Shown here: positions 23,707 through 31,891 of the stretch, piece by piece | Layout: every line of letters begins with the position of its first letter | Numbering within the stretch: position 1 is the first letter of the stretch | Source of the DNA: Clostridiales bacterium | GTDB taxonomy: Bacteria; Bacillota; Clostridia; Oscillospirales; Oscillospiraceae | Assembly (NCBI GenBank): GCA_012719035.1 | Contig: JAAYBD010000031.1 | Location: 1-49,230, forward strand | Direction of reading: 5' to 3' | Length of the DNA stretch: 49,230 bases | Notes under the pieces: model-generated | Seen by the model: only the letters and a program-made list of their open reading frames with translations | What the model was told of the DNA's origin: nothing | The model's database searches: none | Position numbers and translations under genes: made by a program

Positions 23707-23926
23707 GTAGTTCAGACATTACGTCTTCTATCCATGGGGCTGACGATACAAAAATGTGTACTTATCTATGCAAATCAGCAAATATTATTTCATATAACTA
23801 CTTCCAGCTCTTCTAAAAAGGCCTGATTTTGAAAATATAATCATCATATTTATCTATAAGGTATAACGGACATCCCCCCTAACATAGGATGTGATACGGA
23901 AACAAATTTTCCGGGAGGGATGTTTT

Positions 23927-24175
23927 TTGAGAGAGAACATAGAAGAAAGAGCTTGTGAACTTGCAAATTACATAATAGAAAATAAATCTACTGTACGAGC
24001 TACTGCAAAAAAATTCGGAATCTCGAAGTCCACAGTGCATAAGGACCTCACCGAACGGCTGTATTACGCCAATCGGGCGCTTTACAATGAAGTAAAGGAT
24101 TTGCTTGAATACAACAAATCACAGCGCCATATCAGAGGCGGCATAGCGACCCGAAAGAAATATAAAGGCGAATAA
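23927..24175 (+). CDS. spoIIID: Sporulation transcriptional regulator SpoIIID
   Basis: 82 aa. It closely follows the Bacillus subtilis protein: ERACELANYIIENKSTVRAT, AKKFGISKSTVHKDLTERL (helix-turn-helix) and YNKSQRHIRGGIATRKKYKG. It controls mother-cell genes during sporulation. The start is TTG at 23927 (GGGAGG 8 nt upstream). The leader contains an ACATCC/GGATGT hairpin. A terminator shared with rnpB follows. This is direct evidence that the organism forms endospores. Confidence 0.96.
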   Translation: MRENIEERACELANYIIENKSTVRATAKKFGISKSTVHKDLTERLYYANRALYNEVKDLLEYNKSQRHIRGGIATRKKYKGE

Positions 24176-24189
24176 TTGATAAAATAAAA

Positions 24190-24225
24190 ACCGCGGACGC
24201 CAAAAGCGCACGCGGTCTTTTCTTA
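24190..24225. terminator. Bidirectional terminator of spoIIID and rnpB
   Basis: ACCGCG/CGCGGT stem with an inner CGC/GCG pairing. It is followed by CTTTTCTTATTT on the plus strand and TTTTTATTTT on the minus strand. Confidence 0.75.
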
Positions 24226-24230
24226 TTTAT

Positions 24231-24688
24231 GTGAGCGAACCTGTAAGCCGGGTTCTGTCTTGAACGACCATCTATCTAAGCGGATTGTTGCCAATACGCT
24301 TTAGCCACCTCCCGAGGACGGCCGGGCAAGCCTTGTGTCCTCTCCACGGTGTTGCTCCGGATAGAGTTTACAGCGACGGACTGTTCCCAGCCGTCGGGTG
24401 AGCTCTTACCTCGCCTTTCCACCCTTACCCCGTCGTTGCAAGCTCCGTATCCTGCGCTTCCGCGCAAGCGCGAAATCGCAGTCACTTTGCTGCTCCTCCT
24501 CTTCCTGCCAGAACCACTTCGTTGGGTTCTGTCAGGAGCTCGGGAGTTCAACGGGGCGGTATATCTCTGTTGCACTTTTCCTGAAGTCGCCTTCGGCGGG
24601 CGTTACCCGTTATCCTTGCCCTATGGAGCCCGGACTTTCCTCACGCACAGACTTTCGCCTTATGCCCGCGGTCGTTCGGTTCACTCAC
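24231..24688 (-). ncRNA. rnpB: RNase P RNA
   Basis: The minus strand has the universal core: GAGGAAAGTCCGGGCTCC near the 5' end, AGGGCAAGGATAACGG, and the closing region AGACAGAACCCGGCTTAC. P1 is formed by GUGAGUGAACC (24678-24688) and GGUUCGCUCAC (24231-24241), which sets both ends, about 458 nt. It is the catalytic subunit that matures tRNA 5' ends. A perfect promoter lies directly upstream and a terminator directly downstream. Several long open frames across it are artefacts. Confidence 0.97.
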
Positions 24689-24694
24689 TGATAA

Positions 24695-24723
24695 ATTCTA
24701 CAACTCATTTTAGCACTTGTCAA
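24695..24723 (-). promoter_or_regulatory. rnpB promoter
   Basis: -35 TTGACA (24718-24723), 17-bp spacer, -10 TAGAAT (24695-24700). It places the start at the predicted 5' end of P1. Confidence 0.85.
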
Positions 24724-24771
24724 TGTAATTCATACGTTTGCCATAAATTACGTTGTCATAAAATTCTTTAC

Positions 24772-24800
24772 TTCACAAATTAATTAAAGTGCGTTATACT
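24772..24800 (+). promoter_or_regulatory. Promoter of the methionine operon
   Basis: -35 TTCACA (24772-24777), 17-bp spacer, -10 TATACT (24795-24800). The 5' leader is only about 20 nt, leaving no room for a SAM, T-box or cobalamin riboswitch. Confidence 0.65.
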
Positions 24801-24828
24801 TATTTAACAAAACTTCGGGGGTATGCTT

Positions 24829-25515
24829 ATGAACAAATACGATATCCATATCGATATAAATGAAGCATACCGCTATATGGGCTGCCGCGGAGTGCCCGAT
24901 AATAGTTTGATAAATGATCTTAACAGCGCGGCGGAGCTTATTAAAATCCATTCGCGTCCTCATGTTATAAAAAAAATCTGCGATATTGACCGCAGCAAAG
25001 ATCTTTCGCTCGAAGGCACCTGTTTAAAGCTTGAAGGCAAATCGATTGCCGCTCTCCTGCACGAATGCAAAATGTGCGTGATTTTCTGTGCAACTATCGG
25101 CAATGACATTGAAGCCCTTATCAGAAAGTGGCAGATAAAGGACATTACATTTGCCGCCATGCTGGACGCCTGTGCGAGCAGCGCCGTTGAATGTCTTTGC
25201 AATCACGTCGAAAAAGAGCTCTCTGAGGAATATTCCGCACAGGGTTATCATCTTACCGACCGCTTCAGCCCGGGATACGGTGACCTGCCGCTCTCTATAC
25301 AAAGCGATTTCTGTGCTGTTCTGGACACCTGCCGAAAAATCGGCGTCTGCGTCAGCGAGAGCGGAATAATGATACCTCGAAAAAGCGTTACCGCCATAAT
25401 CGGCATTTCACATAAAGAACAAAAGCACTATATCACCGGCTGTAACGATTGCCGATTGATGGACGGCTGCAATTTCAGAAAAAACGGGGTGACCTGCTAT
25501 GGACAAGTTATTTAA
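24829..25515 (+). CDS. Methionine synthase activation domain protein (stand-alone)
   Basis: 228 aa. It corresponds to the SAM-binding reactivation domain that is C-terminal in E. coli MetH. Key motif RFSPGYGDLPLSIQ, then the SITPSKSVT-like MIPRKSVTAIIGIS. Several cysteines lie near the end (CNDCRLMDGC). It should bind S-adenosylmethionine and help re-methylate cob(II)alamin on MetH, which lacks this domain. ATG 24829 is favoured over 24823 by ribosome binding site spacing (GGGGG). Its 3' end overlaps metH by 17 nt, so the two are co-translated. Confidence 0.88.
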   Translation: MNKYDIHIDINEAYRYMGCRGVPDNSLINDLNSAAELIKIHSRPHVIKKICDIDRSKDLSLEGTCLKLEGKSIAALLHECKMCVIFCATIGNDIEALIRKWQIKDITFAAMLDACASSAVECLCNHVEKELSEEYSAQGYHLTDRFSPGYGDLPLSIQSDFCAVLDTCRKIGVCVSESGIMIPRKSVTAIIGISHKEQKHYITGCNDCRLMDGCNFRKNGVTCYGQVI

Positions 25516-27847
25516 AGACGAATTCGTAATACTCGACGGTGCTATGGGTACGATGCTCCAGCGGGCGGGTCTGCCCGTTGGCAGTCTGCCCGAGCTTTTT
25601 ACTCTCAGCAATCCCGAAGTATTAGAAAATATCCACCGCTCCTATGTCGAAGCGGGAAGTAAAATCACATATACGAACACTTTCAGCTCAAACGCGCATA
25701 AGCTTTCGGGCAGCGGACACACAGTGGAAGAAGTGATAATCGCTTCCGTTTCCCTTGCCAAGAAAGCAGTTCAAGGCAAAGCATATGTTGCGCTTGACAT
25801 CGGACCTATAGGCGAGATGCTTGAACCTTCGGGAACGCTTTCCTTTGACGCGGCATACGAAATGTTCCGCGAAATGCTCACAGCAGGTGAAAAGGCGGGC
25901 GCAGATTTAGTAGCCTTTGAAACCTTTACAGACCTTGCCGAGCTGCGGGTTGCCGTTCTTGCCGCCAAAGAAAACACAAGTCTTCCGATTTTCACAACAA
26001 TGAGCTTTGAGGAAAACGGGCGCACCTTTACAGGGTGTCTTGCCGAATGCTTTGCGGAAACAATGACAGGTCTTGGAGTCGACGCCATTGGTGTCAACTG
26101 CTCTCTCGGGCCCAAACAGCTCATGCCTGTCGTCCGGCGCATAGGAGCTGTCACTCCCCTGCCTCTCATCGTAAAGGCAAACGCGGGGCTTCCTGACGCG
26201 CGCGACGGTCATTACAATATTACGGCTGAACAGTTTTGTGAAGAAATGTCCGAGTGTGCTGAAATCGGCGTCCAGTTTGTCGGAGGCTGCTGCGGGACAG
26301 ACCCCGATTTCATCAAAATACTTTCCCGGACCATGAAAAATAAGAAGCGCGCAAAGCGTGTCGTTTCGGAAGAAACAAGACTATGCAGTACAACTAAGTT
26401 TGTCACTGTGGACGAGGTCCGCATAATCGGTGAGAGAATAAATCCGACTGGAAAAAAGCGTTTCCAGCAAGCACTTCGTGAGAACGATTTCGACTATGTT
26501 CTCGCCCAGGGAATACAACAGGCTGACGCCGGAGCGGATATTCTTGACGTCAACGTCGGCGTTCCCGGGCTCAACGAAACCGCTCTTATGAGAGAATGCG
26601 TCAAGGGTTTGCAGTCAACTATCGATCTTCCTCTGCAAATCGACTCAAACGATGCCGAAACGCTCGAAGCCGGACTGAGGATATTCTGCGGAAAAGCTAT
26701 TGTAAATTCCGTAAACGGCGAAAAAGAGAAAATAGAAAAGGTTTTGCCGCTTGTTAAAAAATACGGTGCGGCTGTCGTCGGGCTTACCATGGACGAGCGC
26801 GGGATTCCTGAAACTGCCGAGGAACGCTTTGAAATCGCAGAAAGAATCGTAAGAGCCTGTGAAAGCTATGGAATACCGAGAAAAGACGTTTTCATTGACT
26901 GCCTCTGCCTTACGGTGTCGGCTTCTCAAAGCTCCTCTCTTGAAACCTTGAAAGCCGTTCGTATGGTAAAGGAAAGGCTTGGGCTTCACACAGTATTGGG
27001 TGTTTCCAACATCTCTTTCGGTCTGCCGAACCGAGAACTCATAAACCGCACATTTTTAACGCTTGCCATGGAAAACGGACTTGATCTGCCGATACTCAAC
27101 CCAAACATTTCCGCTATGACTGATACTGTCGCCGCCTTCAAGCTGCTTAAAGGCGTTGACAAGGACTGTCAAGGCTTTGTGGAGCGTTTTGCGGAAGTAA
27201 AGGCAGCTCCCGCCCCATCAGATATCGTAACAGACGATATTTTTGAAGCGATTGGAAAGGGACTGAAGGCCGAATCAAAGGCAATAACACAGCGGCTCTT
27301 AGAAACTAAGACGGAGCTTGAGATAATAAACGAGCTTCTAATACCCGCTCTTGATGCAGTCGGGGAGCGCTATGAAAAAGGCGAGATTTTTCTTCCTCAG
27401 CTCATTCGCTCTGCGGATGCATCCTGCGAGGCATTTGAAGTCCTCAAGACCAGCATCGCAGGAAAGGGCAGCTCAGTTTCCAAAGGAAAGATAATCGTAG
27501 CCACCGTCAAGGGCGACATTCATGACATAGGAAAGAACATCGTAAAGACCATTCTCTCCAACTACGGTTATCAGGTTATCGACTTAGGGCGTGACGTTTC
27601 CCCCGAAACCGTTGTCGAAACCGCTATTCGCGAGGAAGTACGTCTTGTCGGACTGAGCGCGCTTATGACCACTACCCTGCCGGCGATGGCGGACACAATA
27701 AAGTCCCTGCGCAAAAGCGGGCACAAATGCAAAATATTTGTCGGCGGCGCTGTTCTTACCGCCGAATATGCCGAAGAAATCGGCGCAGATTACTATGCAA
27801 AGGACGCAAAGCGTTCAGTCGATATAGCCAAAGAAGTTTTGGGATAG
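25499..27847 (+). CDS. metH: Cobalamin-dependent methionine synthase, without activation domain
   Basis: 782 aa. Residues 1-290: homocysteine S-methyltransferase barrel with zinc ligands C201, C264 and C265 (NCSLG, GGCCGTD). Residues about 305-560: pterin-binding domain (RIIGERINPTGKKRFQQAL, ILDVNVG). Residues about 575-655: cobalamin-binding helical cap. Residues about 660-782: B12 domain with D673-x-H675-x2-G678 (GDIHDIGKNIVKTIL) and the downstream GLSALMTTT. It transfers methyl from methyl-THF to homocysteine. The activation domain is the gene just upstream. Ribosome binding site GGGGTGA, 6 nt before ATG. Confidence 0.95.
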   Translation: MDKLFKDEFVILDGAMGTMLQRAGLPVGSLPELFTLSNPEVLENIHRSYVEAGSKITYTNTFSSNAHKLSGSGHTVEEVIIASVSLAKKAVQGKAYVALDIGPIGEMLEPSGTLSFDAAYEMFREMLTAGEKAGADLVAFETFTDLAELRVAVLAAKENTSLPIFTTMSFEENGRTFTGCLAECFAETMTGLGVDAIGVNCSLGPKQLMPVVRRIGAVTPLPLIVKANAGLPDARDGHYNITAEQFCEEMSECAEIGVQFVGGCCGTDPDFIKILSRTMKNKKRAKRVVSEETRLCSTTKFVTVDEVRIIGERINPTGKKRFQQALRENDFDYVLAQGIQQADAGADILDVNVGVPGLNETALMRECVKGLQSTIDLPLQIDSNDAETLEAGLRIFCGKAIVNSVNGEKEKIEKVLPLVKKYGAAVVGLTMDERGIPETAEERFEIAERIVRACESYGIPRKDVFIDCLCLTVSASQSSSLETLKAVRMVKERLGLHTVLGVSNISFGLPNRELINRTFLTLAMENGLDLPILNPNISAMTDTVAAFKLLKGVDKDCQGFVERFAEVKAAPAPSDIVTDDIFEAIGKGLKAESKAITQRLLETKTELEIINELLIPALDAVGERYEKGEIFLPQLIRSADASCEAFEVLKTSIAGKGSSVSKGKIIVATVKGDIHDIGKNIVKTILSNYGYQVIDLGRDVSPETVVETAIREEVRLVGLSALMTTTLPAMADTIKSLRKSGHKCKIFVGGAVLTAEYAEEIGADYYAKDAKRSVDIAKEVLG

Positions 27848-27857
27848 GGGTGAAACA

Positions 27858-29615
27858 GTGTCTTTTTTAGAAGAACTTAATCGCGGAACTGTACTTTTTG
27901 ACGGCGCTATGGGAACCTATTACGCGGGAAAATACGGTCATGATCCCGAATGCTGTGAGTTTGCTAATCTATACAGCCCCGACAGGGTAGGAAAAATTCA
28001 CCGCGAGTACATAGCGGCAGGCTGCGATGCGATAAAAACAAATACCTTCGGCGCAAATACAGGCAGTCTTGACTGCGATGAGGAAACAGTTTTCAAAATA
28101 ATCGACAGTGGCTGGGAGACAGCGCAGAATTCGGTTTCAGGAACGGAAGTTACTGTCTTTGCCGACATAGGTCCCATCCCTCACATAGAAAATATCGACA
28201 ATACCGAACAATATCTCAGAATAGCAAACCGTTTTTTGAGTCTTGGAGCCGAATATTTCCTTTTTGAGACTTTTTCCTCTCCTGACAGTATACGTAAAAT
28301 TGCGGCTCATATAAAAAATATAAATCCGAGGTCTTTTATAATCTGCTCTTTTGCCATCTCGCCCGACGGCTTTACGCGGGAGGGAGTTTCGCTCTCCAAA
28401 ATATGCAAGGCAATGAGCGAGGACAAAAATGTTGATATTTTCGGACTAAATTGTATGTCCGGTCCAAACCATATGGTTAAGCTGATCAGCGAAATCGAAA
28501 ACCCGCAGAAGCCCTTGATTGCAATGCCAAACGCCGGCTACCCGACTTTGATCGGCAACCGCGTCTATTTTGAAAATAATTCGGATTACTATGCGCACGA
28601 GCTTGTCGAAATTGCCGGTATCGGCGCCAAAATTATCGGAGGCTGCTGCGGAACTACTCCTGAGCATATATCAAAAGTCCGCAGGCTTTTGGACAAAAAA
28701 ACGGGGGCGATTAGCACATATGCCGCTCCCAAGCAGATTGTCGAATCAGACAAGGCTGAAAACAGGTTCTGGAAAAAGCTTGAAAGCGGAAAAAAGGTCT
28801 TTGCAGTCGAGCTTGACCCGCCTGCAAATTCGGATATTCGAGCTTTTATGGAAGGTGCGCGTAAGCTGCGTGACGCCGGCGCGGATGCAGTAACAATTGC
28901 GGACTGCCCCATCTCCCGCGCAAGAGCGGACAGCAGTATGCTCGCCTGCAAACTAAAGCGCGAGCTTGATATTGACCCTATTCCCCACATGACCTGCCGC
29001 GACCGCAATATAATCGCCACCAAGGCGCTTTTACTGGGGCTTAATATCGAAGGCGTCAATAACGTTCTTGTAGTGACAGGCGATCCCGTACCCACGGCCG
29101 AGCGCGGCACAATAAAAAGCGTTTTCAATTTCAATTCCGTCGTCCTCGCAAACTACATACACGATCTTGGCGAAGAGCTTATAAGAGGTCCTTTCCGCAT
29201 ATACGGCGCCCTAAATCTGAATGCTTATAATTTTGAAAACCAGCTTCGCCACGCAAAGGAGAAGCTTGAGCACGGAGTGGATGCTTTCCTTACCCAGCCT
29301 GTCCACTCACCGCGTGCATTGGAAAATCTAAAGCTTGCACACCGCGAGCTTTCAGGAAAAATCCTCGGCGGCGTCATGCCAATTGTATCGCATAGGAATG
29401 CCTGTTATATGAACAGCGAAATTGCCGGAATAAGCGTCTGCGACGAGATAGTACAGCGCTATGAAGGTCTTGATAAGGAACAAGCGTCGAAACTGGCGGT
29501 TTCACTGACGACCGAAATCGCGCAAAGTATGTCAGATTATGTTGACGGCTACTACATGATCACGCCCTTTATGCGCACCGACTTGATTTGCCGGATAATG
29601 GATAACCTGAAATAG
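27858..29615 (+). CDS. Homocysteine S-methyltransferase / methylenetetrahydrofolate reductase fusion
   Basis: 585 aa from GTG, 10 nt after metH. Residues 1-285: homocysteine methyltransferase barrel with C199, C263 and C264 as zinc ligands. Residues about 300-585: MetF-type FAD-dependent reductase (EPANSDIRAF-like start, PHMTCRDRN, VLVVTGDPVP, GALNLNAYNFE). The same architecture is known as YitJ in Bacillus. It supplies 5-methyl-THF to MetH and may methylate homocysteine itself. Together the three genes form a complete B12-dependent methionine module. Two terminators follow. Confidence 0.92.
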   Translation: MSFLEELNRGTVLFDGAMGTYYAGKYGHDPECCEFANLYSPDRVGKIHREYIAAGCDAIKTNTFGANTGSLDCDEETVFKIIDSGWETAQNSVSGTEVTVFADIGPIPHIENIDNTEQYLRIANRFLSLGAEYFLFETFSSPDSIRKIAAHIKNINPRSFIICSFAISPDGFTREGVSLSKICKAMSEDKNVDIFGLNCMSGPNHMVKLISEIENPQKPLIAMPNAGYPTLIGNRVYFENNSDYYAHELVEIAGIGAKIIGGCCGTTPEHISKVRRLLDKKTGAISTYAAPKQIVESDKAENRFWKKLESGKKVFAVELDPPANSDIRAFMEGARKLRDAGADAVTIADCPISRARADSSMLACKLKRELDIDPIPHMTCRDRNIIATKALLLGLNIEGVNNVLVVTGDPVPTAERGTIKSVFNFNSVVLANYIHDLGEELIRGPFRIYGALNLNAYNFENQLRHAKEKLEHGVDAFLTQPVHSPRALENLKLAHRELSGKILGGVMPIVSHRNACYMNSEIAGISVCDEIVQRYEGLDKEQASKLAVSLTTEIAQSMSDYVDGYYMITPFMRTDLICRIMDNLK

Positions 29616-29652
29616 AAACAGAGTATCTGCGTTTGCAGATACTCTGTTTAAT
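29616..29652 (+). terminator. Terminator of the methionine operon
   Basis: A 15-bp perfect stem (29616-29630 with 29635-29649, loop GTTT) begins immediately after the stop codon. The stem ends in TTT and AAT follows. Confidence 0.75.
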
Positions 29653-29663
29653 CATAGACGCAT

Positions 29664-29681
29664 AAAGGCGCCGCCTTTTTT
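29664..29681 (+). terminator. Second small terminator
   Basis: AAAGGC-GCC-GCCTTT followed by TTT. It is a backup terminator between the methionine operon and the convergent spoIVA. Confidence 0.5.
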
Positions 29682-29747
29682 CCTACGTAGGCGCATGCTC
29701 CTATATATAAAAGCGTATAACCATAAAGCTGGCTATTCGCTTGTTCC

Positions 29748-31226
29748 TTATAGAATAATGCAAATGAGTCCGCCGTGTCCCTCATTGATTATTCTCTGGA
29801 GCGCATTGCGAAGCTTCAGTCCCGTTGCATCGGGCATGCGTTTCAGCTTCGCGTTAAGACCCTCACCTGCTATGTCATACATGGATTTTCCGAAAATATT
29901 CGATTCCCATATTTTAGTAGCATCGCCTTCAAAATTCTGCAGTAAAAATCCAAGAATTTCTTCCGAAGCGTTTTCGCCGCCCACAGCAGGAGAAACCTCG
30001 GTTTCCACATTTGTTTTCAGCATATGTATTGCAGGTGCTCCGGCACGAAGCACAACTTTATATTTTCCGCCTTGTCTGACGATCTCCGGCTCCTGCAAAA
30101 CCATCTCATCCGCAGACGGCATAACGACTCCGTAGCCTTTTTCCTTGACATCGTCCAGCGCAGAACTTATTTTATCGTATTCGCATTTTACTTTTGCAAG
30201 CTCACATAATAGAGAAATGAGATCTCCGTCATTTCGTATCTCCAAACCGCTTTCTTCACTGATAGTGCGGTAATACAAATCTCTGGGCAAATCAATTTTG
30301 ATGGAGAAACTTCCCTTGCCCATCATCATTTCCATTACGCGGGCATCAGAAACATTTTCGATAGAATAAATTTTCTGCGCCAGCAGCTGAGCGTCTTTCA
30401 GTTTTTTTACTTCTTCGGAAGCATTCAATATTTCGCTATAAAGCTCCTGCTTTATTGTATGCTCGTTTGAGAGTGCTTCTACCCATTCCGGCAAATAAAC
30501 GGAATATTCCTCAGTTGTAAACTCGCCGAGCAGGTTATTTAAAACTTTTTCGATATCTTCTTCTCTTAGAGTAAGGCAATTGACGCAGATGCAGGATACT
30601 TCGTATTTTTCCGACAGTTCCTTTTTCAGACCTTGGGCTTTATCGGAATTAGGCTCTGTACAATTTATCAAAATCAAATAAGGCTTGCCGATTTCATTCA
30701 GCTCCGAAACGACCTTTTCTTCCGCCTCAATATAATTCTCACGAGGTATGCCGCAGATCGAACCATCAGTAGTAATTACCAATCCGATCGTTGAGTGGTC
30801 GCAGATTACTCTTTTTGTCCCCTCCTCGGCGGCCTCCGTAATGCTTATCTCATTGTCGAACCATGGAGTCGTGACCATTCGTTCCTGACCGTCCTCCATT
30901 TGACCCGATGCGCCGGGTATCATATATCCCACACAGTCAATCAGTCTGACTGACATTTCGGTACCTTCACCTATGCTTATATGGACAGCATCTTCCGGTA
31001 CGAACTTCGGCTCAGCCGTCATAACGGTTTTACCCGATCCCGATTGGGGCAGTTCGTCTCTGGCACGTTCTTTAACATAGACATTATCTATATTGGGTAT
31101 TACCATTGTTTCCATGAACCTTTTTATAAATGTGGATTTGCCCGTTCTTACGGGACCGACTACGCCCACATATATATCTCCGCCGGTGCGAAGTGCGATG
31201 TCCTCATATATTTTGCTGTCAGTCAT
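29748..31226 (-). CDS. spoIVA: Stage IV sporulation protein A (coat morphogenetic ATPase)
   Basis: 492 aa, the usual length. N-terminal TRAFAC-type ATPase domain with Walker A GPVRTGKST (24-32), then IDCVGYMIPGASGQ and the conserved TTPWFDNEI. It ends with the short hydrophobic GGLICIIL typical of the family. In the mother cell it polymerises on the outer forespore membrane and supports coat and cortex assembly. GGGGGAATAG precedes ATG. A sigma-E-like promoter lies at 31258-31286. It is divergent from the SASP gene. Confidence 0.97.
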   Translation of the reverse strand: MTDSKIYEDIALRTGGDIYVGVVGPVRTGKSTFIKRFMETMVIPNIDNVYVKERARDELPQSGSGKTVMTAEPKFVPEDAVHISIGEGTEMSVRLIDCVGYMIPGASGQMEDGQERMVTTPWFDNEISITEAAEEGTKRVICDHSTIGLVITTDGSICGIPRENYIEAEEKVVSELNEIGKPYLILINCTEPNSDKAQGLKKELSEKYEVSCICVNCLTLREEDIEKVLNNLLGEFTTEEYSVYLPEWVEALSNEHTIKQELYSEILNASEEVKKLKDAQLLAQKIYSIENVSDARVMEMMMGKGSFSIKIDLPRDLYYRTISEESGLEIRNDGDLISLLCELAKVKCEYDKISSALDDVKEKGYGVVMPSADEMVLQEPEIVRQGGKYKVVLRAGAPAIHMLKTNVETEVSPAVGGENASEEILGFLLQNFEGDATKIWESNIFGKSMYDIAGEGLNAKLKRMPDATGLKLRNALQRIINEGHGGLICIIL

Positions 31227-31257
31227 ACCTATTCCCCCTAAGAATGATGATTACTAA

Positions 31258-31286
31258 TATCTATGGGGATAAGCTCCGTTTTATTC
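31258..31286 (-). promoter_or_regulatory. Sigma-E-like promoter of spoIVA
   Basis: -35 GAATAAA (31280-31286), 14-bp spacer, -10 CATAGATA (31258-31265), close to the mother-cell sigma-E consensus. It starts 32 nt upstream of spoIVA. No sigma-A -35 was seen here. Confidence 0.55.
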
Positions 31287-31471
31287 GGACATAGCCCATT
31301 AAACTTAAAACAGAAAATATTTTTTTAAAATTTTAACTAAACCGGCTTTTATATTAGATACAAAAATTACAATTTGATTTATTGAATAACGCCAAATCAT
31401 GAGGAAATGATATTGTCAGGCAAGTAAATTGCCTTATAGAGAGAATTAAAATCTAAGAAGGAGTGATTAGA

Positions 31472-31672
31472 ATGGCCAGAAGTAATAGTAACAAACTTCT
31501 AAACCCCAATGCACGTGAAGCAATGGATCGTTTTAAGATGGAATCTGCTAACGAAGTCGGAGTAAACCTCTCTCAGGGTTACAACGGTGACCTCACATCT
31601 CGTCAGGCCGGAAGTATCGGTGGACAGATGGTTAAAAAGATGATTCAGGCTTACGAAAACGGCATTAAGTAA
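31472..31672 (+). CDS. Alpha/beta-type small acid-soluble spore protein
   Basis: 66 aa: MARSNSNKLLNPNAREAMDR, then the germination-protease and DNA-binding signature (NEVGVNLSQGY, GDLTSRQAGSIGGQMVKKMI). It coats spore DNA in the forespore and is degraded at germination. AAGGAG lies 9 nt before ATG 31472; an in-frame GTG at 31463 overlaps the ribosome binding site. A TGAATA motif at about 31382-31387 with AATGATA some 17 nt on may be a sigma-G promoter. Confidence 0.96.
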   Translation: MARSNSNKLLNPNAREAMDRFKMESANEVGVNLSQGYNGDLTSRQAGSIGGQMVKKMIQAYENGIK

Positions 31673-31683
31673 CGAAATATTAT

Positions 31684-31713
31684 AAAGAGGGGGGGAAAAT
31701 CTCCCCCTTTTTA
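31684..31713 (+). terminator. Terminator of the SASP gene
   Basis: A G7/C5 stem flanked by AAA/TTT (with a small bulge), followed by TTTTTATA, 12 nt after the stop. Confidence 0.75.
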
Positions 31714-31760
31714 TATGTTTTTTAGAGCTTTTTCCCCAATTATATTTAATATAAAGTGTT

Positions 31761-31785
31761 TAAAACTGTAGAAATTAGTCGATAT
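31761..31785 (+). promoter_or_regulatory. Sigma-28 (FliA/SigD) promoter of the chemoreceptor gene
   Basis: TAAA (31761-31764), 14-bp spacer, TCGATAT (31779-31785), one base from the Bacillus SigD consensus CCGATAT. The fliA gene for this sigma factor is in the same window at 37424. Confidence 0.65.
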
Positions 31786-31891
31786 TTATATTAATTCTGT
31801 TGCATATAGATGCTTGACGTGATATAGTTATATGCGCAACAAAACACCTTTTATATCAGCAGTATTAAAACTTGCAAGGAGCGGGGATTCC

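Noticed and set aside
24276-24783. Several open frames across 24276-24783 on both strands
   Set aside because: They lie within RNase P RNA, whose conserved core and P1 pairing are clear.
29695-30135. 146-codon plus-strand frame opposite spoIVA
   Set aside because: It is antisense to a universally conserved spore gene and has no family similarity.
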